DNA from: Chlamydiota bacterium | GTDB taxonomy: Bacteria > Chlamydiota > Chlamydiia > Chlamydiales > SM23-39 | Direction of reading: 5' to 3' | Assembly: GCA_027366035.1 (NCBI GenBank) | Contig: DAHXLK010000015.1 | Location: forward strand, 1 to 35,220 | DNA length: 35,220 nucleotides | In this document: positions 31,724-35,220 of the stretch, piece by piece | Position numbering within the stretch: position 1 is the first letter of the stretch | Layout of the letters: every line of letters starts with the position of its first letter | Position numbers and translations under genes: made by a program | The notes under the pieces: model-generated | Databases searched by the model: none | Told to the model about the DNA's origin: nothing | Seen by the model: only the letters and a program-made list of their open reading frames with translations

Positions 31724-32593
31724 TCATGGATGTATGTTTTGTAAAGCTCTTCCTGCAGTTGCAATCATCTTATCAAATTCTCTTTCTGCCTCTAAAGTAG
31801 TAATAAAAAAAGTTAAAGCAAGCTCGAGCGGCCCTTTATTGGTTTTTAACGGATGAGCCTTCATTTTTTTCTCCAAATCTTGGAGCAAAGCATTTGCTTT
31901 GGAATCTTTGGTATTAGGGAGAATCAAAAGAAACTTTCCTTCCTTAGAAGAGATAAGGTAGTCCGTTTTACGAAGATATTTAAAAAGAGCTTTCGCTACT
32001 GATTGTATTAATTTTTCCATTCCGGATCCGAATCTGCGATGTAAATCATCGATATTAGTCAAGGTGATGATGGCAATAGAACAGGGTAGATTATTTTGTT
32101 TAGCTTTTGCTAAGCCCCTTATTGCCTTGTCAGGTAAAAGAAATTTGCCGAAAAGGGTTTCAGGTAATTTTTCGCTAGTTCGTTTTAGCTCTAAAGCAAC
32201 TTGCGAGACTTTTTCCTGAAGTTCCCCCTTTTTTAGCGAGGCTGCTATCTTGCTAAATAGCTCTTCTTCCTGTAGAGAGTCTCCAAGAAAGTCGATGACT
32301 CCGGCTTGTCGTAATAAATCTTGAAAAGACGGGTGGTTATTTTGTTTCTTGAAAAGGATGGGGATTAAAGATCCTTTTATGACCTTTTTCAGCTCAGATA
32401 AAAAATAGATAGGGTCAAGATCCATAAGATTGCCATCAATAATAATAAAATCAATCTTCTCCTTTTTTAACCTTTCTATGGCAGTGTATTCGGTTTTTTC
32501 ATGAAAAATATAAAAAAGGGATTTGAGGTGTTTTTTGAACCAGGCGGCAGTAATTACCTGATCGGATACAAGCAAAAGGTTGGGCAGTTTCAT
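31724..32593 (-). CDS. Degenerate receiver-GGDEF protein
   Basis: 289 residues from ATG at 32593, which shares one base with the mnmG stop (TGATG). Residues 1-120 look like a receiver domain, with the central IDFIIIDGNLMDLDP holding a candidate phospho-Asp but few other key residues. Residues about 165-288 match a GGDEF domain: SIAIITLTNIDDLHRRFGSGMEKLI and the KALFKYLRKTDYL segment. Where GGEEF is required for diguanylate cyclase activity the sequence is SSKEGKFLLIL, so it is very likely inactive as an enzyme and may act as a sensor. Its stop once overlapped the lplA start. Confidence 0.8.
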   Translation of the reverse strand: MKLPNLLLVSDQVITAAWFKKHLKSLFYIFHEKTEYTAIERLKKEKIDFIIIDGNLMDLDPIYFLSELKKVIKGSLIPILFKKQNNHPSFQDLLRQAGVIDFLGDSLQEEELFSKIAASLKKGELQEKVSQVALELKRTSEKLPETLFGKFLLPDKAIRGLAKAKQNNLPCSIAIITLTNIDDLHRRFGSGMEKLIQSVAKALFKYLRKTDYLISSKEGKFLLILPNTKDSKANALLQDLEKKMKAHPLKTNKGPLELALTFFITTLEAEREFDKMIATAGRALQNIHP

Positions 32594-34407
32594 CAAGAGC
32601 CCCCCCCTCTTTTTTTCAAGGCGATCATCATAATGGAGACATCACTAAAAGATACCCCAGGTATCCTAGACGCTATCCCTAAATTCTCAGGAAGGTGGCG
32701 CATAAGCTTTTCTTTTGCTTCTTTTTTTAGCCCCATAATTTCCAAGTAATTAAAATCAGACGGGATATGGATCGAGTCAAGATATTGAAGTTTTTCTACC
32801 TCTTTTTTTTGCCTTTCAACATAGCCTGCATATTTTATATCTATTTCTATTTGGGCATTTATCTCTTCTCCATAATCTTTAATTTGATAATTTTCAACTA
32901 GATAAGCATAAGTATTTTCCGGCCTACTCAATAGCTGTAAAAGAGAGGCATTATTTACGTAAGTTTTTGAAAGGCTTACTTTCTCTTCGTCGATGATTCT
33001 TCTTTTCTTTTCTAGGTGTCTATATTGTTCCTCAGAAATTAACCCTAAATGAAAACCGTAATGCCTCAAGCGAAGATCGGCGCTATCTTGCCTTAGAAGT
33101 AGTCTATATTCTGCCCGAGAGGAAAATATCCGGTATGGCTCAGAGTGTTCTTTTGTGATCAGATCATCGATCATTACCGCTATATACGCCTCGCTCCTTT
33201 TTAAGATAAATGGCCCCTTTCCTTGTGATTTATTGGCAGCATTTATCCCCGCCATTAGCCCTTGAGCTGCGGCTTCTTCATACCCTGTCGTCCCATTAAT
33301 CTGTCCGGCGAAGTAGAGCCCTTCAACCTGTTTTGTTTCTAAAGATGCGTGAATTTGCCCAGCTTTTACATAGTCATATTCAATAGCATAAGCAGGGCGC
33401 ATCATCTCTGCTTTTTCTAGCCCCGGTATCGAATGGACCAGTTCTAGTTGTACCTCATAAGGGAGAGCTGTAGAGAGGCCGCTTGGATAAATTTCTTCTG
33501 TATGGAGCCCTTCAGGCTCTAGAAATATCTGGTGCCTTTCCTTATCAGCAAAACGGATGATTTTATCTTCGATGGAAGGGCAATACCTTGGCCCTATTCC
33601 TTGGATTTTTCCACAGTACATAGGGGATAAATGGATGTTTTTTTGAATGAGCTCTTTCGTTTTGGAAGAAGTGTAGGTGATATGACAGGGAAGCTGGGCC
33701 AATCTAGGAGCTTTTTCATCGAAAGAGAAATAGACCCCTTCTTCCCCAGGTTGTAATTCAAGGTGTTGAAAATCTATAGTTTTACGGTTTAAACGAGGGG
33801 GTGTTCCGGTCTTTAATCTTCCCATTTCAAATCCAAGCTTTATTAAAGACCCCGACAAACCGGTAGCCGCAGCCTCCCCTCCTCTTCCCCCACTTACGTT
33901 AGCCTCACCTATATGAATTAACCCCTTCATAAAAGTTCCCGAAGAGATAATGACCGTTTTGGAAGGGTACAATACCCCTTCTGTTGTATAAACCCCTATA
34001 AGTTTTCCTCTCTCAACAACTATTGAGTCGATTGTCCCTTGTTTGATATCCAAGCCAGCTACATTTTCCAATACATGTTTTATCGAGGTTTGGTAGACAA
34101 TTTTATCTGTTTGGGCTCTAGGAGAACGTACGGCAGGACCTTTTGAGGCATTAAGCATGCGAAATTGGATCCCACTTCGGTCCGCCATTTTCCCCATAAG
34201 GCCGCCTAATGCGTCGATTTCGCGGACGAGATGTCCTTTTGCCGTCCCTCCAATAGAGGGGTTGCAGCTCATTTTGCCAATGGTATCGAGATTCATGGTC
34301 AGAAGGAGTGTTTTTGCTTTTAGTTTAGCTGCCGCGTAAGCAGCTTCACATCCGGCATGACCTGCTCCTATGACAATGACATCATAGAGATAAGGGTATT
34401 TCCACAT
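32593..34407 (-). CDS. mnmG: tRNA uridine 5-carboxymethylaminomethyl synthesis enzyme MnmG (GidA)
   Basis: 604 residues; with MnmE it modifies the wobble uridine of certain tRNAs. The FAD site is [14 protein letters not shown] (about 10-23), and [34 protein letters not shown] and [24 protein letters not shown] are typical MnmG signatures. Length is slightly below the usual 620-630. No strong binding site precedes the ATG. It begins 24 bases after the small mS38-like gene and is followed by the receiver-GGDEF gene, so it is the body of a four-gene leftward operon. Confidence 0.96.
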   Translation of the reverse strand: MWKYPYLYDVIVIGAGHAGCEAAYAAAKLKAKTLLLTMNLDTIGKMSCNPSIGGTAKGHLVREIDALGGLMGKMADRSGIQFRMLNASKGPAVRSPRAQTDKIVYQTSIKHVLENVAGLDIKQGTIDSIVVERGKLIGVYTTEGVLYPSKTVIISSGTFMKGLIHIGEANVSGGRGGEAAATGLSGSLIKLGFEMGRLKTGTPPRLNRKTIDFQHLELQPGEEGVYFSFDEKAPRLAQLPCHITYTSSKTKELIQKNIHLSPMYCGKIQGIGPRYCPSIEDKIIRFADKERHQIFLEPEGLHTEEIYPSGLSTALPYEVQLELVHSIPGLEKAEMMRPAYAIEYDYVKAGQIHASLETKQVEGLYFAGQINGTTGYEEAAAQGLMAGINAANKSQGKGPFILKRSEAYIAVMIDDLITKEHSEPYRIFSSRAEYRLLLRQDSADLRLRHYGFHLGLISEEQYRHLEKKRRIIDEEKVSLSKTYVNNASLLQLLSRPENTYAYLVENYQIKDYGEEINAQIEIDIKYAGYVERQKKEVEKLQYLDSIHIPSDFNYLEIMGLKKEAKEKLMRHLPENLGIASRIPGVSFSDVSIMMIALKKRGGGS

Positions 34408-34431
34408 AAAAAAGATTATTGGACAAGATCG

Positions 34432-34521
34432 TTACTTTTTCTTGTGACGATCGCGACGGCGTCTTTTTTTTCGTTTGTGCTTAGCGATTTTGGCTCTTCG
34501 CTTCTTTTTTACAGAAGACAT
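34432..34521 (-). CDS. 29-residue mS38/AURKAIP1/COX24-like ribosomal protein
   Basis: A frame from ATG 34521 to TAA 34434 encodes 29 residues starting MSSVKKKRRAKIAKHKRKKR, then a run of Arg and a DRHKKK end. The pattern KxxxHKRKKRxRxxRHKxK is that of the AURKAIP1/COX24 domain; the mitochondrial member mS38 is a small-subunit ribosomal protein, and Bacteroidetes have a similar peptide. It is very basic, as an rRNA-binding peptide should be. It lies directly upstream of mnmG with a good promoter at 34573-34604, so it is probably the first gene of the operon. It is too short for most gene finders. Confidence 0.8.
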   Translation of the reverse strand: MSSVKKKRRAKIAKHKRKKRRRRDRHKKK

Positions 34522-34559
34522 AAATTTATTTTTTGCACCTGCTTAAAAAGTTGCATGTA

Positions 34560-34604
34560 GTTTACTTACCTCTATATAAAAAGTAAACCACTACTTTCTG
34601 TCAA
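34560..34604 (-). promoter_or_regulatory. Promoter of the mS38-like/mnmG operon with operator-like repeat
   Basis: On the minus strand TTGACA (34604-34599), an exact -35 consensus, is followed after 18 bases by TTTATA (34580-34575). An inverted repeat, GTTTACTT at 34560-34567 and AAGTAAAC at 34581-34588, surrounds the -10 box with a 13-base spacer, which could be a binding site for a dimeric regulator. The -35 box also lies at the foot of the hairpin at 34605-34634. Confidence 0.7.
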
Positions 34605-34634
34605 CAGGTGATCCCGCGCCAGCGGGAGCACCTG
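34605..34634. repeat. GC-rich hairpin between divergent promoters
   Basis: CAGGTG-AT-CCCGC around GCCA pairs with GCGGG-AG-CACCTG: two perfect stems of 5 and 6 bp with a symmetrical 2-base internal loop. TGTC on one side and GACA on the other lengthen it with a 3-base bulge. No T-run follows on either strand, so it is not a good terminator. It sits between the leftward mnmG promoter and the rightward RHS promoter. Confidence 0.7.
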
Positions 34635-34651
34635 ACATTTTACCAATTATC

Positions 34652-34681
34652 TTGATAAAGCATTTGTTTTCCGTTTATCAT
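34652..34681 (+). promoter_or_regulatory. Promoter upstream of the RHS gene
   Basis: TTGATA (34652-34657) and TATCAT (34676-34681), each one base from consensus, are separated by 18 bases. Transcription would begin near 34688, about 24 bases before the ATG at 34712. No Shine-Dalgarno sequence is visible before that ATG. Confidence 0.6.
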
Positions 34682-34711
34682 TAGGCACAAAAAATCACCT
34701 ATCCTCATTGA

Positions 34712-34792
34712 ATGAGCAATAGTTTGTGGATCGCCCTGCTACTTCCACTTTTTTTATTCTCTGAAGTGTTTCTGCTGGATTTGGGACCCTAG
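34712..34792 (+). CDS. Signal-peptide ORF in front of the RHS repeats
   Basis: The frame encodes 26 residues, MSNSLWIALLLPLFLFSEVF then LLDLGP and a TAG at 34790-34792. This looks like a signal peptide without a protein. The RHS repeats are in the -1 frame starting right there. The heptamer T TTG GGA (34782-34788) lies in the reading frame two codons before the stop and fits the X XXY YYZ form, so ribosomes slipping back one base would read on into the repeats. A simple indel mutation is the alternative. Confidence 0.55.
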   Translation: MSNSLWIALLLPLFLFSEVFLLDLGP

Positions 34793-35220
34793 GGAGTGTC
34801 CGTTATATTTATGAGGGAGAAAGGCTACTTTCAGTAGAACGGCTGACTATTTTAGGAGAGGTTGTCTATACTCATTCGTATCGATACGATCCTGAGGGAA
34901 GGCTAATTTCGGAAAAACTGATTGGCAATCTTGGTGAGATCGTATATGGAGAGGGGAAAATTACAAGTCCTTATAGTAGTGAAGAGATTGCTTACTTACC
35001 GGAAGAAGGGGTCATTCGCCACACTATGGACGGTATCGTCCATAGCTATCCATTCCATAAAACCGGTGAGTTGGTTACATCAACGCCTAATATATGCCGA
35101 GATGAACGGGGCCGTGTGGTGCAACATAATAACACCCGGTATATCTATGACGATGAGGATCATTTGATAGAGGTTGTCTCTCCTTCCGGAGTGGTGAAGT
35201 ATGCCTATGATGAAACGGGT
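34765..35220 (+). CDS. RHS/YD-repeat protein, 5' start unclear, 3' end outside the window
   Basis: The frame is open from 34765 to the window end (152 codons). It shows YD-type repeats: RYIYEGERLLSVERL, YRYDPEGRLISEKLIG, ICRDERGRVVQHNN and RYIYDDEDHLIEVVSPSG followed by VVKYAYDETG. RHS proteins form closed beta shells, often carry a toxin at the C-terminus and are secreted or surface-held. No start codon exists between the TGA at 34762-34764 and the first repeat, and the only signal peptide is in another frame (34712-34792). It may thus be a frameshifted gene, a programmed -1 frameshift, or a broken copy; the rest is needed to decide. Confidence 0.8.

Noticed and set aside
34749..34755. Run of seven Ts as the slip site joining the signal peptide to the RHS frame
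   Set aside because: A shift at this run into the RHS frame meets the TGA at 34762-34764, so the join must lie between 34765 and 34792.

Overview
The window looks like a chromosomal segment of a Chlamydiae member outside the classical Chlamydia genus (a chlamydia-like or environmental lineage). The evidence is gene content and order: a gspD-E-F-G type II secretion operon, a tolQ-tolR-tolA-like-tolB-pal-LysM operon next to tatD-sdhC-sdhA-sdhB, and mnmG with lplA. These neighbourhoods match my memory of Chlamydia gene order. The base composition is AT-rich. Differences from Chlamydia are a glutamate racemase after the tol-pal genes, two tandem glycosyltransferases where I would expect dsbD, a GT10 fucosyltransferase-like gene after sdhB, a very large MORN-repeat protein and an RHS/YD-repeat gene.

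Layout. 1-93 is the start of a leftward gene cut by the window. 294-7259 (+) is a type II secretion operon: an exported protein of unknown function, the GspD secretin, GspE ATPase, GspF platform, GspG major pseudopilin and a GspH-like pseudopilin. 7278-7341 is a short terminal-inverted-repeat element. 7343-9928 (-) is an exported MORN_2 repeat protein. 10167-10226 (+) is a possible 19-residue peptide gene between a 15-bp hairpin and a strong terminator. 10264-15126 (-) holds a TPR protein, a von Willebrand A protein and rsmD. 15179-16102 (+) is a DMT-like transporter. 16049-23302 (-) runs tolQ, tolR, tolA-like, tolB, pal, LysM lipoprotein, murI, an OmpR-type response regulator, a small lipoprotein and a TPR membrane protein. 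23371-30491 (+) runs two glycosyltransferases, tatD, sdhCAB and the GT10-like gene. 30655-30860 (+) is a structured RNA with the layout of 6S RNA. 30850-34521 (-) runs a 29-codon mS38/COX24-like gene, mnmG, a degenerate REC-GGDEF protein and lplA. 34712-35220 (+) is the start of an RHS/YD-repeat gene whose signal peptide and repeats lie in different frames.

How the genes work together. Most units are tightly packed with ATGA, GTGA or TAATG overlaps, so translational coupling is the rule. The tol-pal-LysM-murI block concerns the cell envelope and residual peptidoglycan. The type II operon would export proteins across the outer membrane. SdhC carries four candidate haem histidines in membrane helices, as in di-haem menaquinone-type enzymes.

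The most notable signals are: (1) a 165-bp hairpin element inserted exactly at the overlapping stop/start of the REC-GGDEF gene and lplA, whose 5-bp target duplication preserved both reading frames; (2) the 6S-like RNA with its own promoter and terminator; (3) a T TTG GGA heptamer where a -1 shift would join the signal peptide to the RHS repeats; (4) two very small genes, the mS38-like one and the 19-residue one. I found no CRISPR array, tRNA, rRNA or intact transposase.
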